Source of the DNA: a virus
Virus record (IMG/VR): IMGVR_UViG_3300047564_006327
Span: 1-49,185 of that record
Direction: 5' to 3' (one strand)
DNA length: 49,185 bases
The position numbers and the translations under genes were made by a program. The notes below the pieces were generated by a model that was not told the origin of the DNA, did not search any database, and saw only the letters and a list, made by a program, of their open reading frames with translations. This document shows, piece by piece, positions 14,265 through 23,106 of this stretch (position 1 is the stretch's first letter; every line of letters begins with the position of its first letter).

Positions 14265-14527
14265 TTTTTGCTTTCCTCGATGAAGGTATGTATCAGCTCC
14301 AACTTCTGCTTTCTCGTCAGACGCTTGATCCTCGCTTCCTCACGGAGCGCAGTAGATCTATCAGCTGCTGGCCAGCATGCTGCGAGCTGAACAGGTCGTC
14401 GGGACCGTGTGTATTTTGCACCTCGGGTTGTGCAATTGTGCTCATGGAGACGTCGCTCTACGTCGGTTGTGATGCCGGTGTAGAGCGAGCCGTCTACGCA
14501 TGTGACGATGTAGACATGATAAGTCAA
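14261..14527 (-). CDS. GIY-YIG nuclease (YhbQ/UPF0213-like)
   Basis: An 88-residue protein containing the whole GIY-YIG domain: YHVYIVTCVDGSLYTGIT, then DVERRLHEHN with the catalytic Arg, GAKYTRSRRPVQL, and the conserved Glu in ALREEARIKRL. Domain-only proteins of this type are DNA endonucleases or repair-associated. It is not obviously a homing enzyme here because no intron is seen. It overlaps the next gene by 4 bp. Confidence 0.85.
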   Translation of the reverse strand: MTYHVYIVTCVDGSLYTGITTDVERRLHEHNCTTRGAKYTRSRRPVQLAACWPAADRSTALREEARIKRLTRKQKLELIHTFIEESKN

Positions 14528-14536
14528 TCTTTACTG

Positions 14537-17500
14537 TCAGGGTAGCGGTTGTTGTCCAAGATTTTCGTCTGGAATCACAGGATTGACAGGCGCCTGATTG
14601 GCACTAAGATTTGAAATTATAGACATCATTTGACTTAATCTTTCAGATCTACCAAGACCTGGCTTTTCTGCACCAAGTTGACCAGATCCTGGTGCAATAG
14701 CTGCAACTGCGCTGTCAACGTAGTCAGGATCAAGCGACATGCAAAAATTAAAGAAATTGATAAAAGGACTTCCTTCCTGTGAGTCTTTTGTGATCTCAAT
14801 AGGTACTAAAATTTTTCTTGACTCGTCGAGTACGCTAAAACTAGCAGGAGGCACAGGTAACTTGAACTTTGAGCCAGACGTCAAGGCTGAAGTAAAGCAA
14901 TTCAACATTTCTTGAATTAAGTCTTTCGCAGCTTTGTTTAATCTCGCTCTATACGCAGGAGCATCACCCGATCCTATTGCATTTGCAGCAGCCGCTAACG
15001 ACGCTGCCTTTTCTTGAATCCCAGCAGGAACTTCACCTGCGGTTAGTGTTTCTGTTCTAGCTGCTGCTACAAGATCAGTAACATCGCCTAAGAGCTGTGT
15101 ATACGATGCTGCGTTAGCATCTCCCTTTATAGTAAAGAAGCTGGTTAAATCTGGAAAATAATCCTTATTAGCTGCTGCAAGTCTATACTGGAGGTCTTTA
15201 ATGATTCCCGAGCTAAGATCACCTCTATTCAAGTAGTACATTCCTGTTGCAAAATCATTTTCATCGACTCCTGTAGCCCAGTCTGCCAGAGAAATCATTA
15301 TAGCCTCTACGAACGGGTCAGGATCGGGTCGCCCGGGGACGTACTCACTTGCACTCTCAGCAACTCTATCGAAGAACTTTTCCCAAAAGTCACCTTTCGT
15401 CGAACCTGCAATGGGCGTGCTAAACCATAATGCAAATGCAATACCAAGTGTAAGAAGGTTGTTCACTGCCTTTGTCTCACCCCCCACCTCCATGGCTAAT
15501 CCGAGTGTCTTTAAGATACCTCTAACAGCAGCATTATCAAAAGTTTCAGCAGCGTACCGCATCGCTTCACCAGTCATTGCCAACTCGCCGTACGCGCCAG
15601 GCTTTGCGTAATTAACAGCCGCAGTTAGTGCTCGCTTTGTAGGATTAATTATAGCAGGGCCTCCTTCTGCTAACCATCTAAACCACCTTGATGTTCTAGG
15701 TGTAAGAGTGGCATAAAATTCATCTGTCAATCTTCCAGAAGCGCTGATGGAATAAATCTCGGCAGCTAATCTGATAGGTCCTGTCCTAGGTTTTACAACA
15801 CCTAATTTATTGAGCTGCACAAATGCTGTGGCTCCAGATTTTTGGATGACTTTTGCGTCCTGGACGGCTCGTCTAACATGTGACGAGACAGCTGCCTCGG
15901 ACACAGCAGATGTGACACCACCATCATTCAAGTCATCTGCGACTGTTCTAAAAAACTCTGTGTTAGTTTTGATCTCATCAATTTTTGCTTGATTAGCTTG
16001 AATAACAGCTTTTTTAGTGTCTATTTCTGTGAGTTTTGCGCGCTTATCAAGATCTGACATTCCTGGTGTGTCGTTAATCTCTCTTTGAAGATCAGCAATG
16101 CGTGTCCGAGCTGTAGCATTCTCTACATTGTAGCGTGCGTAATTTGTCCTATAAGGATCAAGAAGCTCAAATACAAATGGCCTTGGAAGTGCCGGATTGT
16201 GTTTTATGACTGCAATCGGTGAATTTAAAGTTTTGTTGAACGTGTCTAGTGCTTGACCAATTTGTACATTTGATGCTGCGCGTATCTCTGGGAGAGTGTT
16301 AATAGCAGTTAAAGCTCTTGGGCTGCCTAGGTTTTCTAGAATTGATATTCTATCGACAGCTTTCGCTAATTGCTCTGCAGGTATTTTACTTAAATCACCG
16401 TATGCCGCAACAGGAACTACATTACCTGCACGAAGTTCCTCAAGGTAATCGAGCGCTTGTCGAACAGGTACACTGTCAAATCTTGCTGCATCCGTGCTTC
16501 CAGCGTGTATTCTTAAAAGAAGATCTAGCGCCACCTTCTCGGGTATAGATGCTGTTGGTAGGACTGCGTTGACAACTGCCTCGCGAATTGTAGAATTTTC
16601 AAAAATTTCTTTGGCAACTCCTTGTACAGCAGCTGTCTCCAAATTGCTCTCTAGTCGTTTGAATGTACTCGACACGTTCTCAGTTGCTTTGACGCGCTTA
16701 AGTGTGTTTTCAATCGTTGTTCTAATCTTTTCTACATCCGCTGGGCTTGTTGTGACTGCACTGCTGTTGTAAAGACGAGACTTTACAATGGACCTACCTT
16801 CTTCGTATGCTTCGCTATATGACTTCCCACTGAGCTTGCCTGGACTAGAAAGCCTTTGCATAATTGTAGGTTTAACTTCTGGGACGCCTTCTCTTAGGGA
16901 TTCACGCCTCTTTGTCAGAGCTGCTCTGATTACTGATCTGATCTCGTTCTCAGACATTATGACGCGTGCGGGTGTTGTATGCAATCTACTGGCTCTTGCA
17001 CGACTCTCCTGAATTGATGTCGTGTAATCACCGCTTTCTAGAGATCCTGCCTGACTAAATGAAATTGCCCACTCTAACGCCATCGCGACGGCACCGGGTT
17101 CACCGTGCCGCTGCATTACCTCATACATGTAAGAATATGCCATGTAAAGCATGCTATAGGGATTTTCATTTTCAAACTTCATCCAAGAATCTGGAATTAG
17201 CGGTAGCAAGAAGCGGTCGTCAAATTCATCTGAATTAACTTCGGCGATAGCAAGCGCAATTTCATTTGATGCCTTGACTTGACCTTCGTTAGCTTGGTCA
17301 AAATTCGTCCTCACAGTTTCTTGAACTAGATTATCATCAGCGTAGTACCAGCGATCAGTGTCATCAAAATGTGAACTTGATGTCATTTTTGCTGCTAAGA
17401 CATCTTTCTTGCTGTTGACGACTGTGCTAGTAAGCGGTGCAAAAGTCGGTGATCCGTTTGCTGTTGTTAGTGTAGTAGTAATTGTAAGCTTTACACTATC

Positions 17501-18067
17501 AGTTGTATTATTAGCTGTGTAGACAGTAATTGCACTCGGCGTGCCCGTTATAAAGATGCAAGGTGCTGCTTTAGTCGGCTCAAACTTTTTGCCACCAAGG
17601 TCCGATGTCTTTCCAAGCATTGCTGCAGTTATAAGTGCTAGCAAGACCTTGTTTAGATCAGCTCCGGTCAACTTAACATTAGGAAATTTAATTCCTGTTG
17701 TATTTGTAGGATTAGAGTTAATGTCACTAATCATAAGCGCATCAAAGTTCTGCCGCCAGTTTTGCTGGAGAACCTTGTCAGCTATGATCAAGTAGTCTGG
17801 ATCTAGAGTGAAACTCCCACCGACGCCAACAAGACTCCCAAACGGGGAATAGAGATCATCGCCGCCTGCTTTTTTGAGACCAGCAGGCGGCGATGATGCT
17901 GTCGGTGTCGTGCCTGTCTTGCCAGATTGACTGCCTGCTTGAGGTGTAGATCCGCTAACTGCAGGTGCTTTAGTTGTAGTGCCAGGCTCCTTTGGAAGAA
18001 CACCTGCCTCATTAAGCGCCGCACCAATGATCTCTCTTAGTTCTTGATCAGTAACTTTGACTCTCAC
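14537..18067 (-). CDS. Very large presumed virion protein with two tag motifs
   Basis: A 1176-residue protein. Residues 1-18 (MRVKVTDQELREIIGAALNE) carry the recurring tag, and a second copy (MSENEIRSVIRAALTKRR) begins at residue 371, suggesting a fusion of two tagged units. A Thr/Ser/Pro linker follows residues 25-65, residues ~70-360 are mixed, and the remainder is mostly helical with an extended coiled region and one hydrophobic stretch (LLTLGIAFALWFSTPIAG) near 880. Base composition is more A/T-rich than neighbouring enzyme genes. It may be an ejected or internal virion protein. No family is recognised. Confidence 0.75.
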   Translation of the reverse strand: MRVKVTDQELREIIGAALNEAGVLPKEPGTTTKAPAVSGSTPQAGSQSGKTGTTPTASSPPAGLKKAGGDDLYSPFGSLVGVGGSFTLDPDYLIIADKVLQQNWRQNFDALMISDINSNPTNTTGIKFPNVKLTGADLNKVLLALITAAMLGKTSDLGGKKFEPTKAAPCIFITGTPSAITVYTANNTTDSVKLTITTTLTTANGSPTFAPLTSTVVNSKKDVLAAKMTSSSHFDDTDRWYYADDNLVQETVRTNFDQANEGQVKASNEIALAIAEVNSDEFDDRFLLPLIPDSWMKFENENPYSMLYMAYSYMYEVMQRHGEPGAVAMALEWAISFSQAGSLESGDYTTSIQESRARASRLHTTPARVIMSENEIRSVIRAALTKRRESLREGVPEVKPTIMQRLSSPGKLSGKSYSEAYEEGRSIVKSRLYNSSAVTTSPADVEKIRTTIENTLKRVKATENVSSTFKRLESNLETAAVQGVAKEIFENSTIREAVVNAVLPTASIPEKVALDLLLRIHAGSTDAARFDSVPVRQALDYLEELRAGNVVPVAAYGDLSKIPAEQLAKAVDRISILENLGSPRALTAINTLPEIRAASNVQIGQALDTFNKTLNSPIAVIKHNPALPRPFVFELLDPYRTNYARYNVENATARTRIADLQREINDTPGMSDLDKRAKLTEIDTKKAVIQANQAKIDEIKTNTEFFRTVADDLNDGGVTSAVSEAAVSSHVRRAVQDAKVIQKSGATAFVQLNKLGVVKPRTGPIRLAAEIYSISASGRLTDEFYATLTPRTSRWFRWLAEGGPAIINPTKRALTAAVNYAKPGAYGELAMTGEAMRYAAETFDNAAVRGILKTLGLAMEVGGETKAVNNLLTLGIAFALWFSTPIAGSTKGDFWEKFFDRVAESASEYVPGRPDPDPFVEAIMISLADWATGVDENDFATGMYYLNRGDLSSGIIKDLQYRLAAANKDYFPDLTSFFTIKGDANAASYTQLLGDVTDLVAAARTETLTAGEVPAGIQEKAASLAAAANAIGSGDAPAYRARLNKAAKDLIQEMLNCFTSALTSGSKFKLPVPPASFSVLDESRKILVPIEITKDSQEGSPFINFFNFCMSLDPDYVDSAVAAIAPGSGQLGAEKPGLGRSERLSQMMSIISNLSANQAPVNPVIPDENLGQQPLP

Positions 18068-18070
18068 GTC

Positions 18071-18268
18071 TCACTCCTCGCGCATCAGGTCTTGAACTCG
18101 ATGGATGACTATAGTCTTACCATCATCGAGAAGTACTTCGGCCAGAAACTCTGCAGACAAAGTTCCACCTACAGTGTTTGCCGTCACGTTTGACCGCTGG
18201 ACTTGGACAACACGTCCCTTCTGTCCCATATTGAAGTAGGGATAAACCCTATCACCACACTTAATCAT
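18071..18268 (-). CDS. SH3/KOW-like small protein
   Basis: A 65-residue protein starting MIKCGDRVYPYFNMGQKGRVVQVQR, then FLAEVLLDDGKTIVIHRV. It is a GD-x-V family member with the KGRVVQV turn typical of KOW motifs. It overlaps the upstream gene by ATGA and lies 3 bp before the 1176-residue virion gene. A GATAAATA box is 22 nt upstream. Confidence 0.7.
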   Translation of the reverse strand: MIKCGDRVYPYFNMGQKGRVVQVQRSNVTANTVGGTLSAEFLAEVLLDDGKTIVIHRVQDLMREE

Positions 18269-18531
18269 TCAGCACCTGATGTTGCATATCTATTTATCAC
18301 TACCGTGCGCCAACCTTCCCAATTGAGCGGTAGAAAATCACGGACAGCTCTCGAAAGCTTAGCCTCATTAACGTGAACTTCAAGGACACGACCACCGTCA
18401 TCCGAGGTAATCTTCACTTCGATCTCACGCTTTGGAAACTTCTTTTGGACATGTTTGGTCATCTTTGTGATGATGTCCTCATCACTCCCTTTCTTCTTCT
18501 TGACGACTTTTAGTTTAGAGTCAGTCGTCAT
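18265..18531 (-). CDS. Small basic protein, unknown
   Basis: An 88-residue protein from ATG 18531 (MTTDSKLKVVKKKKG); the longer frame only overlaps the upstream gene. It has a Lys-rich N-terminus, then KREIEVKITSDDGGRVLEVHV and a closing WRTVVINRY strand. A nucleic-acid-binding role is conceivable from its charge only. Confidence 0.6.
   Translation of the reverse strand: MTTDSKLKVVKKKKGSDEDIITKMTKHVQKKFPKREIEVKITSDDGGRVLEVHVNEAKLSRAVRDFLPLNWEGWRTVVINRYATSGAE
18291..18298 (-). promoter_or_regulatory. GATAnnTA box (GATAAATA)
   Basis: It lies 22 nt before ATG 18268, inside the 3' end of the upstream gene. It could serve the SH3-like gene and the 1176-residue virion gene. It is the closest match to T4-type TATAAATA. 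Confidence 0.5.
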
Positions 18532-18727
18532 TGCGGTCTCGTTCGGCACTGAGTGCGATGCCCCAGTTCCTCGCCACAGTCCGCAGACCCCGCTCAGCAG
18601 AGCGGTCGTCGAGCGTGTCAATCAAGTCAAGGAGCACAGCTCTTGGGTCCATCTTCTTGCCACCCAGCGTCTCCTCACGGAGGATGATGTCAACCATGTC
18701 ATACTTGTTCATCATGTCAAATCTCAC
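18521..18727 (-). CDS. Small unknown protein
   Basis: A 68-residue protein, GTG start with GTGA overlap to the upstream gene. It is helical (DMVDIILREETLG, AVLLDLIDTLDDRSAERGL) and ends with a charged ERDRNDD. No family is recognised. Confidence 0.6.
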   Translation of the reverse strand: MRFDMMNKYDMVDIILREETLGGKKMDPRAVLLDLIDTLDDRSAERGLRTVARNWGIALSAERDRNDD

Positions 18728-19266
18728 TTGCTCTGTGTTAGGTTGTCGTCTTCTATCTTCTGATTTAAGCGTGTTCTCGTAAAACGAGCACGTGTGTGTT
18801 TATCTGCAATTCCAGATGACGCCCAAGAGTCAGGCTTGATCTTGCAGTCCACACCGATCGACTTTGCATAACCAACCACTTGGTCGCTGAAGCTTCCTGT
18901 AGCATACTTCTTGTCACGATTGACGTCGAGATGGATCTCAACAGGTGCGTTTGGAATCACGCTCAAGATCGTCAGTGTGACGTCGATCGCTTCGGACGCT
19001 TCTCGAAAGATCCTCATCCTGAGGGATGGGAAAGTCTTGGTAGGCTCTCTGAACCGCTTGAAGTAGTACCTTCCACCTGCGCCTGGATTGTAGATACAGA
19101 CAGTCACCACAAAAGTGCAGTCTTTCTGCTCCTTGACGCTGTCACAGCCAACAAAGATCCTGTGTCCCTCTTTGACTGCAAATTGGACATCTGTCATGAC
19201 GTCATCCCATGTGACCTGTGTGCCGTCACCTGAGCACCAGGCGGGATCAATCATCTGCATCTGCAT
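18724..19266 (-). CDS. DUF458 (YkuK-like) protein, RNase H-like fold
   Basis: A 180-residue protein. HRIFVGCDSVKEQKDCTFVV near 35 and GGRYYFKRFREPTKTFPSL near 63 match the DUF458 pattern, as do EIHLDVNRDKKYATG near 110 and KIKPDSWASSGIADKHTR near 142. The acidic residues in GCDS, HLDVN and KPDS are in the arrangement expected of an RNase H-like active site. The biochemical activity of the family is not something I can state. Three ATGs are in tandem at the start, and the third (19254) fits the overlap best. Confidence 0.8.
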   Translation of the reverse strand: MQMQMIDPAWCSGDGTQVTWDDVMTDVQFAVKEGHRIFVGCDSVKEQKDCTFVVTVCIYNPGAGGRYYFKRFREPTKTFPSLRMRIFREASEAIDVTLTILSVIPNAPVEIHLDVNRDKKYATGSFSDQVVGYAKSIGVDCKIKPDSWASSGIADKHTRARFTRTRLNQKIEDDNLTQSK

Positions 19267-19426
19267 TCTTCGCCTCGTTGTTGGTCAGAAGGAACATGAC
19301 GACGAAATTCACAGTAAAGATGCTGTGCATGGCAACGTCTAACATGTGATCCAACTTATAGTTGTTGATTGCCAGAAAGACGTTGGTTGCTGCCATGATG
19401 GCATGAAAGACAGGTGAAAATCTCAT
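19247..19426 (-). CDS. 59-residue small membrane protein
   Basis: ATG 19426 follows the stop of the helicase gene directly, with AGGAAG upstream. The peptide has two hydrophobic segments (VFHAIMAATNVFLAI and HSIFTVNFVVMFLL) separated by NNYKLDHMLD, and an acidic tail. It is too short for default gene callers, but its overlap and SD support it. Function is unknown. Confidence 0.65.
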   Translation of the reverse strand: MRFSPVFHAIMAATNVFLAINNYKLDHMLDVAMHSIFTVNFVVMFLLTNNEAKNADADD

Positions 19427-21067
19427 CTACTTCCTAAGTGCTTGTTTAAAGCTGTCTGGAAAGATGTTGCTATGCTTGTTGTAGAAGCGCTGCCAGTCAG
19501 CATCTAAAATATACGTGACTGCCTGATCCTTTTCATTTCTAATTGATCTTCCTACTGCTTGCACGATTGTTTTAATCGTCTGCATCGGGTACCACCACGA
19601 CCAGCGGTGCATCCGCTTCTTGACCAGCTTGTCACCTAGAGAAGGGTAGGGTACCTTCATGATGATCTGGAAGCGTGACAGGTCATCCCGTAGGTCAACG
19701 CCTTCGGCCATGCTGGGTGAGACGAGGACTGTCGCTGTAGTCGAAGACATATGCTTTCGGAGCGCCTCCTCACGGTCGTCAGCGTCGTGGAAGATGAGGC
19801 GCTTGTCACGGATGTTCTTCCGGAGGAAGTTGGTGATCTTGTAGCTATGAGAGTGGATGATTCCCTTCTGACCCTTGTGCTCCTTCAGGATCTCCTTCAC
19901 AGCTTCTGCCAGCTTAGGTAATGAGGCATCAATGTGATCAGCACTCATCAGACCGACAGGTGAGAAGTAGATGGGGCGGTTCTCGACTGGGAAGGGAGTG
20001 GGCTTCGAGATCGCAGTGTACTGATCCTTGGGTAGCCCCAGCGACTCAGCGTAGATGTCACAGTTGATCACTGTTGCGGACATCAGGAGGACTCTCTTGC
20101 CCAGCCTGAAGAGGTACTGCTCAGCAAAGGGAGAGATGTCGATCGGCTTGAAGGTGATCTTGGCAGTGTTCTTGCCGACCGATGGCAGGTTCTCAAACAC
20201 CCAGTTGTCAGGATCTTGTAGTTGGAGGAACGTCTCCACCTTCTGAATGTGTCCATTGAGGATCTCGTATCGGCGAGCCATATCAGCGTACTCCTTCGAC
20301 TGCCCCTCGAGCTCCTTGTACTGCTCGAGGTCCGCCTCCATGTCACGCAGAACGCCACGTGAAGTGGGAACATACGTGTCGCGGATCCACTTTACAGTCT
20401 GCAAGTAAGTGCTCAAGTCGGGCCAATCAAGACCCACGGCACTCGCTGCCTTCTCAGAGATCGAGATCTCGATGAACTTCGCCAGCTCTGTCTCAGTGTT
20501 GTGACACTCGTCGAGGACGAGCAAGTTCCGCTTTAGGATCTTGTCGCCGTAGTTTGCTGCTGTTAGGGCGTAGGAGAAGTTGGTCACCGACTCGGGTGCT
20601 TCAAGGAATGCCTTCCGCTCCTGCTTGTAGCGGCAGCTGAACATGCACGCCTTCCAGAACTTTGAGCTCTTGTCTGCACCGCGGAGCATCTGCTGGCCCT
20701 CACTGCAGTTGTGCTTCTTGAGAAAGTCGCAAGTGTAGTTGGTTGCAGAGCGGATCGACCGCATGGCACCCAATGGGGCTCCGAAGTCTTCGCAGTACTG
20801 CTCCTGGAGGATCTTCTGGGTCGTCATGAACCACGCGCCTGGGGCAGCGTCGTCCGGTCCAGCAGGCGGTGAATGAGCATTCAGGTACCTCGCGACTGTC
20901 ACCGCGATCGCTGACTTTCCCACACCAGTGCCCAGGTCGGCAATGACGAAGCGCTTTCCTTCCTCGAGAAATGATCGGAGGATGAAATTAATCGCGTCGA
21001 CCTGCTCTGCTCGAGGTGCCTTGAAAGGAAAGTACTCGACCCATGTATCTACATTAATTGTGCTCAA
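19427..21067 (-). CDS. XPD/DinG-family Fe-S helicase
   Basis: A 546-residue superfamily 2 helicase. Walker A is ADLGTGVGKSAIAV near 45, and the Walker B motif LLVLDECHN near 182 is DECH rather than DEAH. Four cysteines between them (TNYTC, HNC, KAC, FSC) match the Fe-S cluster insertion of XPD/DinG helicases. The C-terminal helicase half has LLMSATVIN, SPSMAEGVDL and VGRSIRNEKDQ (motif VI). TTG start at 21067 with AGGAGA upstream and a 4-bp overlap. It probably unwinds DNA 5'-3' during replication, recombination or repair. Confidence 0.85.
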   Translation of the reverse strand: MSTINVDTWVEYFPFKAPRAEQVDAINFILRSFLEEGKRFVIADLGTGVGKSAIAVTVARYLNAHSPPAGPDDAAPGAWFMTTQKILQEQYCEDFGAPLGAMRSIRSATNYTCDFLKKHNCSEGQQMLRGADKSSKFWKACMFSCRYKQERKAFLEAPESVTNFSYALTAANYGDKILKRNLLVLDECHNTETELAKFIEISISEKAASAVGLDWPDLSTYLQTVKWIRDTYVPTSRGVLRDMEADLEQYKELEGQSKEYADMARRYEILNGHIQKVETFLQLQDPDNWVFENLPSVGKNTAKITFKPIDISPFAEQYLFRLGKRVLLMSATVINCDIYAESLGLPKDQYTAISKPTPFPVENRPIYFSPVGLMSADHIDASLPKLAEAVKEILKEHKGQKGIIHSHSYKITNFLRKNIRDKRLIFHDADDREEALRKHMSSTTATVLVSPSMAEGVDLRDDLSRFQIIMKVPYPSLGDKLVKKRMHRWSWWYPMQTIKTIVQAVGRSIRNEKDQAVTYILDADWQRFYNKHSNIFPDSFKQALRK

Positions 21068-21642
21068 AGTGTCTCCTGCTTGGTCTGGTTGAACCAGACG
21101 GGTTTTTCGCTATATGCCCATCGAGCCATTTTTACCTTGTGCATGCGATAGTAGCTGCGGTAGGATTCAACTGGGTCGTCAGGCACTTTACAATCATCGG
21201 GCATGCAGACAGCAAACTGCGTCGTACCGACTGGGTTCTCCACAGTTGCCGCGAATGTGGGAGGAATGTGTCGATTCAGCCAACGGTGCACTTCATGTGA
21301 CTTGTGCACCTTACCATAGCGCTCTGTGTAGACGTCGCAGAGCGCAAGGCCCAATCGACTGTGCCAGAAGTAGTTGCCCCACACCTGCTGTGTCCACTGC
21401 GTACAGGGGTGATTGACATGCGTCATCTTCCAGGGCGGCTGGAGATCCTTGGGCACATTGTCATAGAGCCACTGCTGAAGCTGCTTTGACTTCATGGGTG
21501 GTGCCTTGAGTAGGCGGGCCCAACCGAGCCAGTGCGCTGTGCACAGCATCTGTGCACTCTCGAGTATCATCTTGACGGCGTGCTTGTCGCAGTGATACTC
21601 AGCGGCACGACGAGGATCCTTATCCAGCACAAAGATGTTCAC
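21064..21642 (-). CDS. Conserved phage protein, pyrimidine-dimer-glycosylase-like label (tentative)
   Basis: A 192-residue protein starting (GTG) MNIFVLDKDPRRAAEYHCDK, then KMILESAQMLCTAH, NHPCTQWTQQVWGNYFW and VESYRSYYRMHKVKMARW. I recognise this set as a conserved phage family often labelled pyrimidine dimer DNA glycosylase/endonuclease V-like. The label is weakly supported, since the N-terminal Thr or Lys nucleophile of such enzymes is not evident. GAGGAAGG precedes the GTG. Confidence 0.65.
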   Translation of the reverse strand: MNIFVLDKDPRRAAEYHCDKHAVKMILESAQMLCTAHWLGWARLLKAPPMKSKQLQQWLYDNVPKDLQPPWKMTHVNHPCTQWTQQVWGNYFWHSRLGLALCDVYTERYGKVHKSHEVHRWLNRHIPPTFAATVENPVGTTQFAVCMPDDCKVPDDPVESYRSYYRMHKVKMARWAYSEKPVWFNQTKQETL

Positions 21643-22189
21643 TTGCCTTCCTCACATTTTGTTGGCGGTTGAACTCGAAGAGAATTATATTTGCGGTCTG
21701 CGCAGTGTTCAAGCAGAACCCAACACCGGGCATTGGAATGTAGACGACGTCGCTGTTGTGCAGGATCTCAGAGGGAACACCACTGTGCTCATTGCCCACA
21801 GCGATGCAGACTTCGCGTGTGGCGTCGAACTCGTAGCTGTGAATTGAGACGGCGCTGTCATCTAATTCTGCTGAGACAACAGACACATTTTGCTGTCGCA
21901 TCATCTCGAGAAAGTCGTGTGGGTTGCTGTGCTGCACGATCGTGACGTAGTCTATCAAGCTACCCGACACAGGCACGAGATACTTGCGATCTGGAACATT
22001 TCCAATCACGTGTACAGCATCGACACCAAAGCAAGCTGCAGCTCTGATCAGATAACCTAAATTTTCATCACATCCAAAGTTGACGGCGCAGACAGAGATG
22101 TTACTCCGCTGCGCCGCCTTGGACTTCAGATCGTAGCGCTGTCTACGTGTTTGAGTTCGATGTAGTGACAAAGTGGCTGACACCGACAC
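21620..22189 (-). CDS. SPOUT (TrmH/SpoU) RNA methyltransferase
   Basis: A 189-residue protein with the three SpoU motifs: NFGCDENLGYLIRAAACFG near 38, VCIAVGNEHSGVP near 130, and VYIPMPGVGFCLNTAQTANI near 150, the last forming the trefoil-knot SAM site. It should 2'-O-methylate a tRNA or rRNA ribose. The start is uncertain: the frame opens at GTG 22189 inside greA with no SD, and no internal ATG precedes motif 1. It is embedded in the transcription operon. Confidence 0.85.
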   Translation of the reverse strand: MSVSATLSLHRTQTRRQRYDLKSKAAQRSNISVCAVNFGCDENLGYLIRAAACFGVDAVHVIGNVPDRKYLVPVSGSLIDYVTIVQHSNPHDFLEMMRQQNVSVVSAELDDSAVSIHSYEFDATREVCIAVGNEHSGVPSEILHNSDVVYIPMPGVGFCLNTAQTANIILFEFNRQQNVRKASEHLCAG

Positions 22190-22646
22190 TGTTCACCTCG
22201 TAAGGGACGACAGATCCATTGGGCATCTCAATCTCAATCGAGTCACCGGCGCGTCGACCAGCTAGGCCTATTCCAATGGGTGAGTCAATGCTGATGATAC
22301 CCATCTTTACATTCGAGTCGTACTCGCTGAGTAAGATGTAGTCCTTTGTCTGGTTCGTGTCAAGGTTGGTGACATTCACTCTGGTCCCAAAGTCGACGAC
22401 GCCCGTGAAGTCGATCTGCTCAACAATCTCGAATCGATTGAGCTCTGCAGAAAGAGAGCTAATCTTGGTCTCAAGCTGATTCATTCGAACCTTCGCAAGG
22501 AGGTACTCATCGTTCTCCTCTACGCTTTTACCCTCAAGCGCCTCAGCCATCTCTTGCGTCGCTTGATTGTGCTCGCGCTTGAGATCATTGATCTGATTAA
22601 CTACACGGTCGTGGCCGACCTTTGTCACACGGATCGTGTCACTCAT
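22143..22646 (-). CDS. greA: GreA-type transcript cleavage factor
   Basis: A 167-residue protein, close to bacterial GreA (about 158). Residues ~15-75 form the coiled coil (QINDLKREHNQATQEMAEAL...VRMNQLETKISSLSAEL), and the C-terminal FKBP-like domain carries MGIISIDSPIGIGLAGRRAGD and VPYEVNSV. The tip reads KSVEENDEY versus GDLKENAEY in bacterial GreA, so the Asp of the DxxE acidic pair appears to be Ser while the Glu is kept. This may alter cleavage activity. It acts in the RNA polymerase secondary channel. ATG overlaps the previous stop by one base. Confidence 0.85.
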   Translation of the reverse strand: MSDTIRVTKVGHDRVVNQINDLKREHNQATQEMAEALEGKSVEENDEYLLAKVRMNQLETKISSLSAELNRFEIVEQIDFTGVVDFGTRVNVTNLDTNQTKDYILLSEYDSNVKMGIISIDSPIGIGLAGRRAGDSIEIEMPNGSVVPYEVNSVGVSHFVTTSNSNT

Positions 22647-22861
22647 TACTTGTTTTCCAGTGCATCGAGGATCGTGTCAAGCTCAGAGCTATCAACGTTC
22701 TCTCGAAGCTTGATGATTCGCATCGCAGCCTTGAATGCCTTGATGTCGAGCTTGTCCTTGTACTCCTCGAGGAGCTCCTTGCGATCCTCCTGGAGGAGCT
22801 TAATCTCATTGTCGATGTTTGTGATCTTCTCGATGAGTTCTTGAACGATTTCCTTAGTCAT
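22646..22861 (-). CDS. GapR-like (DUF2312) nucleoid-associated protein
   Basis: A 71-residue protein with a helical coiled-coil layout matching GapR: LIEKITNIDNEIKLLQEDRK, then EYKDKLDIKAFKAAMRIIKL, then LDTILDALENK. GapR proteins of alphaproteobacteria form a clamp on overtwisted DNA ahead of polymerases. It lies directly before greA with a one-base overlap, so both could affect elongation. Assignment rests on pattern, not a search. Confidence 0.7.
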   Translation of the reverse strand: MTKEIVQELIEKITNIDNEIKLLQEDRKELLEEYKDKLDIKAFKAAMRIIKLRENVDSSELDTILDALENK

Positions 22862-22878
22862 TTTTTATTTGTTCTCCT

Positions 22879-23106
22879 TTAGCTATAATCTTCGTCTTTC
22901 TTCTTAATTACAAATTCTTGGTACTCATTGCCGTCTTCGTCTGTCACAGTTCCAAGTTCAAGCTCTGGGTCCTCCAGCATGTCCTGCTGCAATTCTCCGA
23001 TCATGTCGTAGAAGTCCATGAACTCCTCGGCGGTGACCATGAACACCGTGCGTCCCACCTGAATGAAGGAGGCCTTCTGCTCGTCGTCATACCAGCCGCT
23101 AAACAT
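22879..23106 (-). CDS. Small acidic protein
   Basis: A 75-residue protein from ATG 23106 (MFSGWYDDEQKASF); the upstream in-frame extension lies inside the previous gene. It has RTVFMVTAEEFMDFYDMIGEL and an acidic DEDGNEYQEF end. The 8-bp overlap with the previous stop supports the start. No family is recognised. Confidence 0.65.
   Translation of the reverse strand: MFSGWYDDEQKASFIQVGRTVFMVTAEEFMDFYDMIGELQQDMLEDPELELGTVTDEDGNEYQEFVIKKKDEDYS

Noticed and set aside
14261-14527. GIY-YIG gene as a homing endonuclease in an intron
   Set aside because: It is a stand-alone gene in a coupled operon; no interrupted gene surrounds it.
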